Source: Firmicutes bacterium CAG:646
GTDB taxonomy: Bacteria; Bacillota; Clostridia; Lachnospirales; Lachnospiraceae
Assembly: GCA_000432335.1 (NCBI GenBank)
Contig: HF995384.1
Coordinates: forward strand, 1-48,028
Length of the DNA stretch: 48,028 bases
Reading direction: 5' to 3'
Made by a program: the position numbers and the translations under genes. Below the pieces are notes generated by a model. That model was not told the origin of the DNA. It ran no database searches and worked only from the letters and a program-made list of their open reading frames with translations. Within the stretch, counting starts at the first letter, position 1; every line of letters starts with the position of its first letter. Shown here one piece after another: positions 32,254 to 39,050 of the stretch.

Positions 32254-32952
32254 CTAAATTGTTTGAGCGTAATTACGCTCCCCAAAGATACCCGTACCCA
32301 CACGAACCATCGTGGCGCCCTCTTCCACTGCCACCTGATAATCATTTGTCATACCCATGCTCAGGATATCCATATACACATTATTCATGTTTTTCTCTTT
32401 GATGTCAACACTTAATTGGCGTAATTTACAGAAAACGGGACGATTTTCCTCTGGATTCTCCACATAAGGCGCTATTGTCATCAGTCCTCGGATCTGTACA
32501 TACGGCAGTTGCGAAATTTCCTGTATCAATGGAAAGGTATCTTCCACAGATACTCCGAATTTGCTTTCTTCCTGAGTAACATTTACTTCAATCAATATGG
32601 GGATGATCCGATGGATTTTCTGCCCTTCCTGATCAATCGTCTGCGCCAGACGAAGAGAATCCACCGAATGGATCAAAGCCACTTTGTCTGCAATGTATTT
32701 TACCTTATTGCGCTGAAGATGACCGATCATATGCCATTGAAGATGTTCCGGCAAAGTCTCATACTTGGAACATAACTCCTGTACTTTATTCTCACCGAAG
32801 ATTACCTGTCCTGCGTCAATCGCTTCCTGAATCAAGGCAATAGGTTTTGTCTTGCTGACGGCGATCAGGGTGACATCACCGGGATTCCTTCCGCTTCTTT
32901 CGCAGGCTTTTTGAATCTCTTTCTGAACATCCTGCAAATGTTCTGCTATCAT
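32254..32952 (-). CDS. yggS: YggS family PLP homeostasis protein
   Basis: 232 residues forming a single alanine-racemase-like barrel. The PLP lysine is in IAVSKTKPIALI (about 35). Other motifs are FGENKVQEL (about 52-60), WHMIGHLQRNKVKY, and GMTNDYQVAVEEGATMVRVGTGIFGER near the C-terminus. YggS/YlmE buffers pyridoxal phosphate, and it commonly precedes sepF, as here. Confidence 0.94.
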   Translation of the reverse strand: MIAEHLQDVQKEIQKACERSGRNPGDVTLIAVSKTKPIALIQEAIDAGQVIFGENKVQELCSKYETLPEHLQWHMIGHLQRNKVKYIADKVALIHSVDSLRLAQTIDQEGQKIHRIIPILIEVNVTQEESKFGVSVEDTFPLIQEISQLPYVQIRGLMTIAPYVENPEENRPVFCKLRQLSVDIKEKNMNNVYMDILSMGMTNDYQVAVEEGATMVRVGTGIFGERNYAQTI

Positions 32953-32985
32953 AGATTTTTCACTCCTTTATATTTGCTTTAGATA

Positions 32986-34371
32986 TCATTTATATAAAAT
33001 ATCGTCTTCTTTGACTGTATTTCCATTGCGGACAATATGATCAAACTGAGCAATTCCATATTTTGTACCAGTCTCTACAATACAGTATTCATCATTTTGG
33101 TCAATGACTGCTATCTGGCGGAAAACAGCATATCCCTTGTTAATACTGTAAACCCCCTCTAAGGCTTTTGTCTCTTCCACGGTAAAGGTAGACTGAGAAT
33201 CCGGTTTGATGATCACGTCTCCCTTTTGGAAAGTGGAAGAATCCACATAATAATAATTTTCATCTTCCTGATAGATAGTAGCCTGAACAAATTCCGAAGA
33301 TTCTTTTTCTTTTTTTACGATTTTTTTGTTAAAGCCGGCGCTTCCGTCTTCTTCATTGTGAGTCACATATTCTTTTGGTATCACATAGAAATCTTTCGTG
33401 ACAATAGAACTCAAAGGAATCTTCAGACCACTTTTGGTATTCGTAACCAGCTCCACTTCCAAAAAGCGGTCATTGGAATATCGGATCATACCGCTGTTAA
33501 ACGTTATTTTACAGAAAAATTCTCCACTGTCATTGGTGAGAATAGAAAATTTTCCCATCTGCGTCGTATCATCCTTTAAAAACTTTACCCGAATATTCTT
33601 TCTGCCTGCCAGTTGAACCGTTTGTTCATCGGTAAGCGGAATAATCAGAGACCATTCTTCACTGGTGATCAGTTTGTAAATATCATCTCCGGCATCAACT
33701 TTTCGGGAAGACTGAAGGCTTTTGATACTGTAATCTTTTTTGTTGAACAGTTCTTTTGTCAACTGATCTTCTGTAACACTTTCATATCCATCCGTAGAAT
33801 ACAGGATCACTCCGTCCTGCGCAGCTGTATAAACGGCTTGTCCGCCTACATTCTGAGGAATCTGTCCGTCTTCGGTGGATTTTAGACCACTATACTGAAG
33901 AATCGTTCCTTCCAATTCATATTTATAATTGTACGTCTGATAAAAGTTGCTGTTGTCAAAAGAAGAAGCAAAGCCAGCAATCGAAGACCGTATTCGGGAA
34001 TAATCATTTTCAGAAAGCTCATCCACGGCAGCTTCCGTCTGACTTTCTCCCAGCGTATAGACAACACCTGATTTGGCTACTTTCGAGTTTTCTCGGGCAT
34101 AATAGGTAATATAGCCGGAGGCAGCCGCAGTTACTACTTTTTCTTCCCGCAAAGCCAATGCAGTGTAAGTTTGGTTTTGAGCCAGCGGACCTGCAGTCAC
34201 CTGATAAGATTCAATATGATCTGCCGTAAGATATAGCGCTACGGATATCACCATATATATGAAAATTGCACCAAAAATAAAGGTACCTATATTCAAAGGT
34301 ATCTTTTGAAACATTCGAAAAAGATTCCTTAACCGGTGCGTCGGTTTTATCTTCTTTTTTTTATTTGTCAA
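32986..34371 (-). CDS. HlyD-like membrane-anchored protein upstream of yggS-sepF
   Basis: The TTG start at 34371 is chosen because GGGGAG lies 7 bases upstream; an ATG at 34413 would add 14 residues without a site. 461 residues. A basic N-terminus, one membrane helix (about 26-48), then an extracytoplasmic region with a barrel-sandwich half-motif (VVTAAASGYITYYARENSKVAKSGVVYTLGE) typical of HlyD/RND adaptors, and beta-rich domains to the end. No transporter subunit is nearby. Its position at the head of yggS-sepF-ylmH suggests a role at the division site or envelope rather than efflux, but that is inference. Confidence 0.75.
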   Translation of the reverse strand: MTNKKKKIKPTHRLRNLFRMFQKIPLNIGTFIFGAIFIYMVISVALYLTADHIESYQVTAGPLAQNQTYTALALREEKVVTAAASGYITYYARENSKVAKSGVVYTLGESQTEAAVDELSENDYSRIRSSIAGFASSFDNSNFYQTYNYKYELEGTILQYSGLKSTEDGQIPQNVGGQAVYTAAQDGVILYSTDGYESVTEDQLTKELFNKKDYSIKSLQSSRKVDAGDDIYKLITSEEWSLIIPLTDEQTVQLAGRKNIRVKFLKDDTTQMGKFSILTNDSGEFFCKITFNSGMIRYSNDRFLEVELVTNTKSGLKIPLSSIVTKDFYVIPKEYVTHNEEDGSAGFNKKIVKKEKESSEFVQATIYQEDENYYYVDSSTFQKGDVIIKPDSQSTFTVEETKALEGVYSINKGYAVFRQIAVIDQNDEYCIVETGTKYGIAQFDHIVRNGNTVKEDDILYK

Positions 34372-34491
34372 TGAAACACTCCCCTTCTGTTTACACATAA
34401 ACCATTTTACCATTCTTGAAGATATTACACAAGTATAAATAAAAAGTTACAGGGAAATACTATTAGAGAATCATATAGGAGGTAAAAGAAT

Positions 34492-34698
34492 ATGAAGGGA
34501 TTAGACTATACTGCGCTGGTCATTGTGATCATCGGCGCCATTAACTGGTTATTGATCGGATTATTCAAATTTGATCTTGTAGCATTCATTTTCGGAAACC
34601 TTACTTGGCTTTCCAGAATCATTTATGTTTTGGTGGGAATCTGCGGTTTATATCTTTGTACTTTTTTTGGAAGAATCGAAAACGGAAGCCAGGACTGA
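34492..34698 (+). CDS. DUF378 small membrane protein (YuzA-like)
   Basis: 68 residues: ALVIVIIGAINWLLIGLFKFDLVAFIFG and a second helix RIIYVLVGICGLYLC. Two membrane helices flank the conserved INWLLIG segment of DUF378. The start has AGGAGG 8 bases upstream. Its function is unknown. It stands alone between divergent and convergent neighbours. Confidence 0.88.
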   Translation: MKGLDYTALVIVIIGAINWLLIGLFKFDLVAFIFGNLTWLSRIIYVLVGICGLYLCTFFGRIENGSQD

Positions 34699-34714
34699 GA
34701 GAATGATAAAAGAA

Positions 34715-34759
34715 AGCTGCAGTACTCAGGTATTTTCCAAATATCTAAGCGCTGCAGCT
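34715..34759 (-). terminator. Terminator hairpin after the P-loop gene
   Basis: AGCTGCAG (34715-34722) pairs with CTGCAGCT (34752-34759), and the arms between continue with G-U pairs to a TCC loop. On the minus strand the stem is followed by TTTCTTTTATC, so it ends the transcript of the gene stopping at 34786. Confidence 0.65.
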
Positions 34760-34785
34760 CCTTCTACATATACTGCTTTCGTTCA

Positions 34786-35205
34786 TTATAAAGCAATTAA
34801 AATATTCTCCTGAAATTCTTCCGGAATTTCTTCCCTGTCCATAGAAACGCTTAATACAAAGTTTACCCGGAACACTTCTGACAGTTTTTCAAGCTGATGC
34901 AGGGTGTGCGTCATATCTTTTCCTTCTAATTGAGCAATCTTCAAAAAACTGTCCAGATACATCTCCTGTAAATCATGATCCTGGGAAATAATTCCGTTGA
35001 TAAAGCCGATAAATTCATCAGAATTATTTAAAGGATAAGCGGATACATCAATAAGACGTACTTTGTTATTCAATTCGTACATATGTTTTGTACTCTTATC
35101 AAGATATACGATGTTTCCCTCAGCAGTTTTTATTACTCCATTCACTTTATCCAAAAGCTGCTTAGTTTTTCCTTTCCCCTTTTTGCCTACAATTAATTGA
35201 ACCAT
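34786..35205 (-). CDS. Small P-loop nucleotide-binding protein of unknown function
   Basis: The ATG at 35205 has AAGGAGG 7 bases upstream and gives 139 residues; the frame is open further upstream through the regulatory palindrome, but that is not believed to be coding. A Walker A motif GKKGKGKT lies at residues 7-14, and the next segments (NIVYLDKSTKHMYEL, VRLIDVSAYPLN) resemble a minimal ATPase core. No clear Walker B was found. Similar short proteins in Lachnospiraceae are sometimes labelled PilT-like, without good reason. It has its own promoter and a 20-bp palindrome upstream, so it appears individually regulated. Confidence 0.75.
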   Translation of the reverse strand: MVQLIVGKKGKGKTKQLLDKVNGVIKTAEGNIVYLDKSTKHMYELNNKVRLIDVSAYPLNNSDEFIGFINGIISQDHDLQEMYLDSFLKIAQLEGKDMTHTLHQLEKLSEVFRVNFVLSVSMDREEIPEEFQENILIAL

Positions 35206-35268
35206 AGCAGTTTCCTCCTTAGACTTTGATAGTTCTCCCCGAATATTCTTATGTGAATTTTTCAGAGA

Positions 35269-35288
35269 ATTGTACAGTACTGTACAAT
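35269..35288. promoter_or_regulatory. Perfect 20-bp palindrome, putative operator
   Basis: ATTGTACAGTACTGTACAAT is a perfect dyad 64 bp before the P-loop gene start and about 40 bp downstream of its -10 box. Such a dyad suits a dimeric repressor. The regulator is not identified in this window. Confidence 0.65.
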
Positions 35289-35328
35289 ATGGTATGTATT
35301 TACCAAAAACCTCTTTGTTGTTGGTACA

Positions 35329-35357
35329 ATTATAGAACATTTAACCAAAAAAAACAA
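35329..35357 (-). promoter_or_regulatory. Promoter of the P-loop gene
   Basis: On the minus strand TTGTTT (35357-35352), 17 bases, TATAAT (35334-35329). The palindrome lies downstream in the transcribed leader. Confidence 0.6.
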
Positions 35358-35383
35358 TGCCAAAATGGAAAATTTTCAAAAAT

Positions 35384-36406
35384 TTATGAATTTATTTTTC
35401 CCAGAAGTTGGTTCATATTGTCATATAATGCTGTTTTTGTTGGCGCATGGAGAATAATAGAGATAAATGGTTCTCCATAGGCATTTTGGCTCACCAGAGC
35501 CAGACAGGAACCCGCATCGCTGGTGGTACCTGTTTTTCCCCCAAGAACGGTTACATTTTTAGGCGGAGTGACCTGTTTAGTCAGATACTGATCCGTAGCA
35601 TCCAAATGCTGTACGATCTCCTCTCCTCCACGGGTATACGTAAGGTTATAGGAGGAAAGCTGCATAATCTCCACAAAAGCAGGGTATTTCAGCGCTTCCT
35701 GAAGCATCAGATAAATATCGTACGCAGTAGTGTAATGATTTTCATCATGAAGACCGGAAGGATTCGCAAAATGAGTATTTGTGGCGCCGATGGCTACCGC
35801 TTCCTGATTCATCATTTCTACAAACTGTTCCGTAGTTCCTCCGATATATTGAGCAATCGTCATAGCGGCGTCATTACCGGAATAAACTAATAGTCCATGC
35901 AGAAGTTCATTTAAGGTGATTTGATCTCCCGGCCGGAAACCGATCTCTGTAGAACCCTCCTCCAGATTCAGAGCATTTTCAGGAACGGTGATTACTTCAT
36001 CCATATTGCCGTATTTTACAGCAAGAATTCCCGTCATGATCTTTGTGATGCTGGCAGGATAAGCTCTTTCATGCATGCCCTGGGCAAACAAAACTTTCCC
36101 ATGATCCAGATCAAACAGAGCACCTTTTGTGTTTTTCCCCAGTGAAACTCCGTCCAATCCCACATTTTGGGAAGCCACACAGAGGGAGGAAGCAAAGGAG
36201 TCCGCTTTCTGATCTGCAATCTGAGCCCCATGAGTTCCATAAAGCACATCGGAAACATCGTAGGAAAAGGTCAGATCCAATTCACTGGATCTGTTCAGAA
36301 AGAATAGCGCTGTTGCCCCTAACGTAGTACAAAAAACAAGAATCCCTGTCAAAAGCAGTGTTTTTTTCCATTTATTCAATGATGATAGTTTATTTATAAA
36401 TTTCAC
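35384..36406 (-). CDS. D-alanyl-D-alanine carboxypeptidase (DacF/PBP5-like)
   Basis: 340 residues from a GTG start. An N-terminal signal anchor (about 14-37) precedes the S11 peptidase domain with SxxK in YPASITKIMTG (about 118-121), SGN in LLVYSGNDAAM (about 176) and KTG in LGGKTGTTSDAG (about 290). It trims the terminal D-Ala from peptidoglycan stem peptides outside the membrane. The C-terminal PBP5-type extension is absent. It overlaps the end of mgsA by 17 bp and has a weak ribosome-binding site, consistent with coupling at the end of the rodA-mgsA unit. Confidence 0.92.
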   Translation of the reverse strand: MKFINKLSSLNKWKKTLLLTGILVFCTTLGATALFFLNRSSELDLTFSYDVSDVLYGTHGAQIADQKADSFASSLCVASQNVGLDGVSLGKNTKGALFDLDHGKVLFAQGMHERAYPASITKIMTGILAVKYGNMDEVITVPENALNLEEGSTEIGFRPGDQITLNELLHGLLVYSGNDAAMTIAQYIGGTTEQFVEMMNQEAVAIGATNTHFANPSGLHDENHYTTAYDIYLMLQEALKYPAFVEIMQLSSYNLTYTRGGEEIVQHLDATDQYLTKQVTPPKNVTVLGGKTGTTSDAGSCLALVSQNAYGEPFISIILHAPTKTALYDNMNQLLGKINS

Positions 36407-36785
36407 GCCAGTCCAGTTCTCCTCTATCCAGAGATTTGATCAAAAGTTCCGCAGACGCCAAGTTCGTAGCCAGAGGAATAATATGGGTATCACACAGCCG
36501 AAAAATCTTATTGGCGTCTGGTTCCTGCCGCTTTCCCACATAAGGGTCTCGCAGAGAAATAATCAAATCCATCTGATTTTGTTCGATCATGGATGCCATC
36601 TGCTGTTCTCCTCCTACATGACCTGCTAAAAGCTTATGCACCGTTAAATTAGTAGCTTCTTCGATCAGACGACCGGAAGTTCCCGTAGCATATAAGTCAT
36701 GTTTGCTGAGAATTCCTCTGTATGCGATGCAAAAGTTCTGAAGTAATTTCTTTTTTGATTCATGCGCGATGAAGCCGATGTTCAT
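36390..36785 (-). CDS. mgsA: Methylglyoxal synthase homologue with altered active site
   Basis: The ATG at 36785 has GGGAGGTG upstream, giving 131 residues; it overlaps the end of rodA by 26 bp. The fold and length match MgsA, which converts dihydroxyacetone phosphate to methylglyoxal. Matches include YATGTSGRLIEEAT and IFRLCDTHIIPLATNLASAELL. Canonical positions differ: AHD becomes AHE (Glu9), SGP becomes AGH, GGDQQ becomes GGEQQ (Glu60, the catalytic Asp71 of E. coli), and the histidine of the PHDPD region becomes Gln87; Asp90 remains. Activity is therefore uncertain. The location between rodA and a DD-carboxypeptidase is usual for the gene in this group. Confidence 0.85.
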   Translation of the reverse strand: MNIGFIAHESKKKLLQNFCIAYRGILSKHDLYATGTSGRLIEEATNLTVHKLLAGHVGGEQQMASMIEQNQMDLIISLRDPYVGKRQEPDANKIFRLCDTHIIPLATNLASAELLIKSLDRGELDWREIYK

Positions 36786-37908
36786 TTGTTTCACCTCCCG
36801 GGTATCTTCTGTTTTGTAATCCCACATTGAGAACAAGTCCCATACCGATGTACAGGCTGACCATAGAAGTCAGACCGTAACTCACAAAAGGAAGGGGCGT
36901 TCCTGTATTAGGAAGCAGTCCTGTCGCTACGCTGATATTCAGAAAGCTCTGAAAGCCTACCACCGCAGCGACTCCGCAGCATAGGATCTTGCCGGACAAA
37001 TCCTTTGCCCGCCTGCTGGTAAGAATACATTCCAGCACGATCAGAAACAGTAACACGATAATTCCGAATCCACCCCAGAAGCCTAGTTCCTCTCCTGCGA
37101 CAGCAAAAATAAAGTCTGTCTGGATCTGGGATACAAAATCTCCCTTGTTAGCAGAAGAAACTTCGTTGTTATTATATCCCTTTCCGGTAAGCTGTCCGGA
37201 ACCAATCGCCGTGATAGAGTTGGTCTGCTGTCGCGCCCTCTCTTTGTATTCCTCATCCTCCGGATAAAGCCACGCCATAATACGCCCTTTCTGATAATCG
37301 TCAATGATTTTTATATCCGTTTTTGTAATCAGAAACATGGCGACGATCAGAAGGGGGATGGCGACTGCCAGAATCCCTCCGATAATTTTATAGCTGAGAC
37401 CTGCAATATACATAATGACGCAGAAAACAACAGCTACCGTGATCGTATTCTTAAGATCCGGCTGATCCAGGATCAGAAACAACGGGACCGCAAGAAGCGC
37501 CACGGAGGAAAGTATGGTTTTTGGTGTGTTGAGATCATCTTCATGATTCAAAAGATAGCGGGCAAAAAACATGATCAGCAATATCTTGGAAAGCTCTGTA
37601 GGCTGAAAACGGATAAACCCAAGATCCAGCCATCTGGTAGCGCCGGCGGTCTCTTCTCCGAAGAAACGCACCACCAGAAGCATAACGATATTTAACACGT
37701 AAAGTACCCAGTAAAAATTCAATAACCAGCTAAAGTCCATGAGGGAAACAATTACCATGACTACGATTCCCAAAATCACACCGGCAAGCTGTCTTGTCTG
37801 AAGAGATTTCATAGCACTTCCCACCAGAAGAACTCCAACACCGCTGATCATAAGGAGCCATAGTACCAGACGGAAGTTATAATCTCTTAATTTGTAAAGT
37901 TTAAGCAT
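36760..37908 (-). CDS. rodA: RodA/FtsW family peptidoglycan glycosyltransferase
   Basis: 382 residues with about ten membrane helices. Signature segments: GATRWLDLGFIRFQPTELSKI (about 90-110), QPDLKNTITVA, QTDFIFAVAGEELGFWGG (about 273-290) and PLPFVSYGLTSM near the C-terminus. RodA polymerises glycan strands during side-wall growth together with a class B PBP, and the partner PBP2 is encoded upstream in the same cluster. It follows minE by 18 bp. Confidence 0.94.
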   Translation of the reverse strand: MLKLYKLRDYNFRLVLWLLMISGVGVLLVGSAMKSLQTRQLAGVILGIVVMVIVSLMDFSWLLNFYWVLYVLNIVMLLVVRFFGEETAGATRWLDLGFIRFQPTELSKILLIMFFARYLLNHEDDLNTPKTILSSVALLAVPLFLILDQPDLKNTITVAVVFCVIMYIAGLSYKIIGGILAVAIPLLIVAMFLITKTDIKIIDDYQKGRIMAWLYPEDEEYKERARQQTNSITAIGSGQLTGKGYNNNEVSSANKGDFVSQIQTDFIFAVAGEELGFWGGFGIIVLLFLIVLECILTSRRAKDLSGKILCCGVAAVVGFQSFLNISVATGLLPNTGTPLPFVSYGLTSMVSLYIGMGLVLNVGLQNRRYPGGETNEHRLHRA

Positions 37909-37926
37909 ATTTATACACCCGTATTT

Positions 37927-38184
37927 CTAAGTTTGTATGGGAAAGGAATTTCCCCGGGATTTCAGAGGAATGCTGGCGGTAAGTACAGGCGGTGACTGCC
38001 GAAAGCAGATGTTCACATTTCCCGTATCTATGGGGATGTATTTCCCCGCCGCTTTTATCATATCGTTCTTTAACATCTGCATGGTCTGGGGTGAACAGCT
38101 CACCCTGTCAGCAACCAGAAGAAGCTTCAGTCTGTCTTTTGCAATACTGCTCGAAGTTTTTCTTTTTTTGCTAAAGAATCTCAT
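37927..38184 (-). CDS. minE: Cell division topological specificity factor MinE
   Basis: 85 residues with an AGGAGGGG site. It starts MRFFSKKRKTSSSIAKDRLKLLLVADR, with the membrane-binding N-terminal helix and MinD-interacting segment, followed by the dimerising MinE domain with YIPIDTGNVNICF. It drives MinD off the membrane. It lies 11 bp after minD. Confidence 0.93.
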   Translation of the reverse strand: MRFFSKKRKTSSSIAKDRLKLLLVADRVSCSPQTMQMLKNDMIKAAGKYIPIDTGNVNICFRQSPPVLTASIPLKSRGNSFPIQT

Positions 38185-38195
38185 ATGCGCCCCTC

Positions 38196-38975
38196 CTATT
38201 TCCGAAACAGACGTCCGAAAAATCCTTTTTTATTTTCAAGATTCAGAAAAGGAATCTCTTCTCCCAAAAGTCTTTTGCATATGTTCGTATAGGCCTGACC
38301 ACAAAGTCCCGGCTTTCCTGCCAGCGGTTCGCCCTGATTGGTCGCCACCACCACCGTCTCATCATCGGGAATCGTACCGATCAGAGGTACTGCCAGAATA
38401 TCCACCACATCATCTACAGACATCATATCTCCTTTTTTTATCATATCGATACGGAGACGATTGATGATCAGATGAACGTCTTTTAGTTCCTCCGCTTCCA
38501 GAAGACCGATGATTCTGTCCGCATCCCGGATAGCCGAAACTTCAGGAGTGGTAACCACCAGCGCTTTCCCGGCACCGGCAATCGCATTTTTAAATCCCTG
38601 TTCAATCCCGGCAGGACAATCGAGGATAATAAAGTCAAATTCCTTTTTCAGTTCTTCACAAAGCTTTTTCATCTGTTCCGGGGAGACAGAGGTCTTGTCT
38701 CTAGTTTGAGCGGAAGGAAGGAGAAAGAGATTGGGAAATCTCTTATCCTTGATCAGTGCCTGTTTCATACGACAGTTTCCTTCGATCACATCCACCAGAT
38801 TATACACAATCCTGTTTTCCAGTCCCAGCACCACATCCAGATTGCGAAGACCGATATCCGTATCTACCAGGACTACTTTTTTGTCCAAACTGGCAAGTCC
38901 TGTTCCGATATTGGCTACGGTAGTGGTCTTTCCCACGCCGCCTTTTCCAGAAGTTACTACAATTACTTCACTCAT
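38196..38975 (-). CDS. minD: Septum site-determining ATPase MinD
   Basis: 259 residues. Deviant Walker A GKGGVGKTTT (residues 10-19), VLVDTDIGLRNLDVVLGLE, FDFIILDCPAGIEQGF, and a C-terminal amphipathic helix (KKGFFGRLFRK) for membrane binding. MinD normally recruits MinC, but no minC is present between it and the upstream PBP2 gene. The start has AGGAGGATGG. Confidence 0.96.
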   Translation of the reverse strand: MSEVIVVTSGKGGVGKTTTVANIGTGLASLDKKVVLVDTDIGLRNLDVVLGLENRIVYNLVDVIEGNCRMKQALIKDKRFPNLFLLPSAQTRDKTSVSPEQMKKLCEELKKEFDFIILDCPAGIEQGFKNAIAGAGKALVVTTPEVSAIRDADRIIGLLEAEELKDVHLIINRLRIDMIKKGDMMSVDDVVDILAVPLIGTIPDDETVVVATNQGEPLAGKPGLCGQAYTNICKRLLGEEIPFLNLENKKGFFGRLFRK

Positions 38976-39050
38976 CTTCCATCCTCCTGATTCTCATATA
39001 CTCCTAATATCCTGTGTGCCTTTTGTAACTGCAAAGCGTTACACTCAGAA

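Noticed and set aside
35206..35340. N-terminal extension of the P-loop protein
   Set aside because: The extension would translate the operator palindrome; a strong AAGGAGG site supports the ATG at 35205.
37937..38464. 175-residue plus-strand open frame across minE and minD
   Set aside because: Both minus-strand genes are certain by motif and the frame shows no protein-like features.
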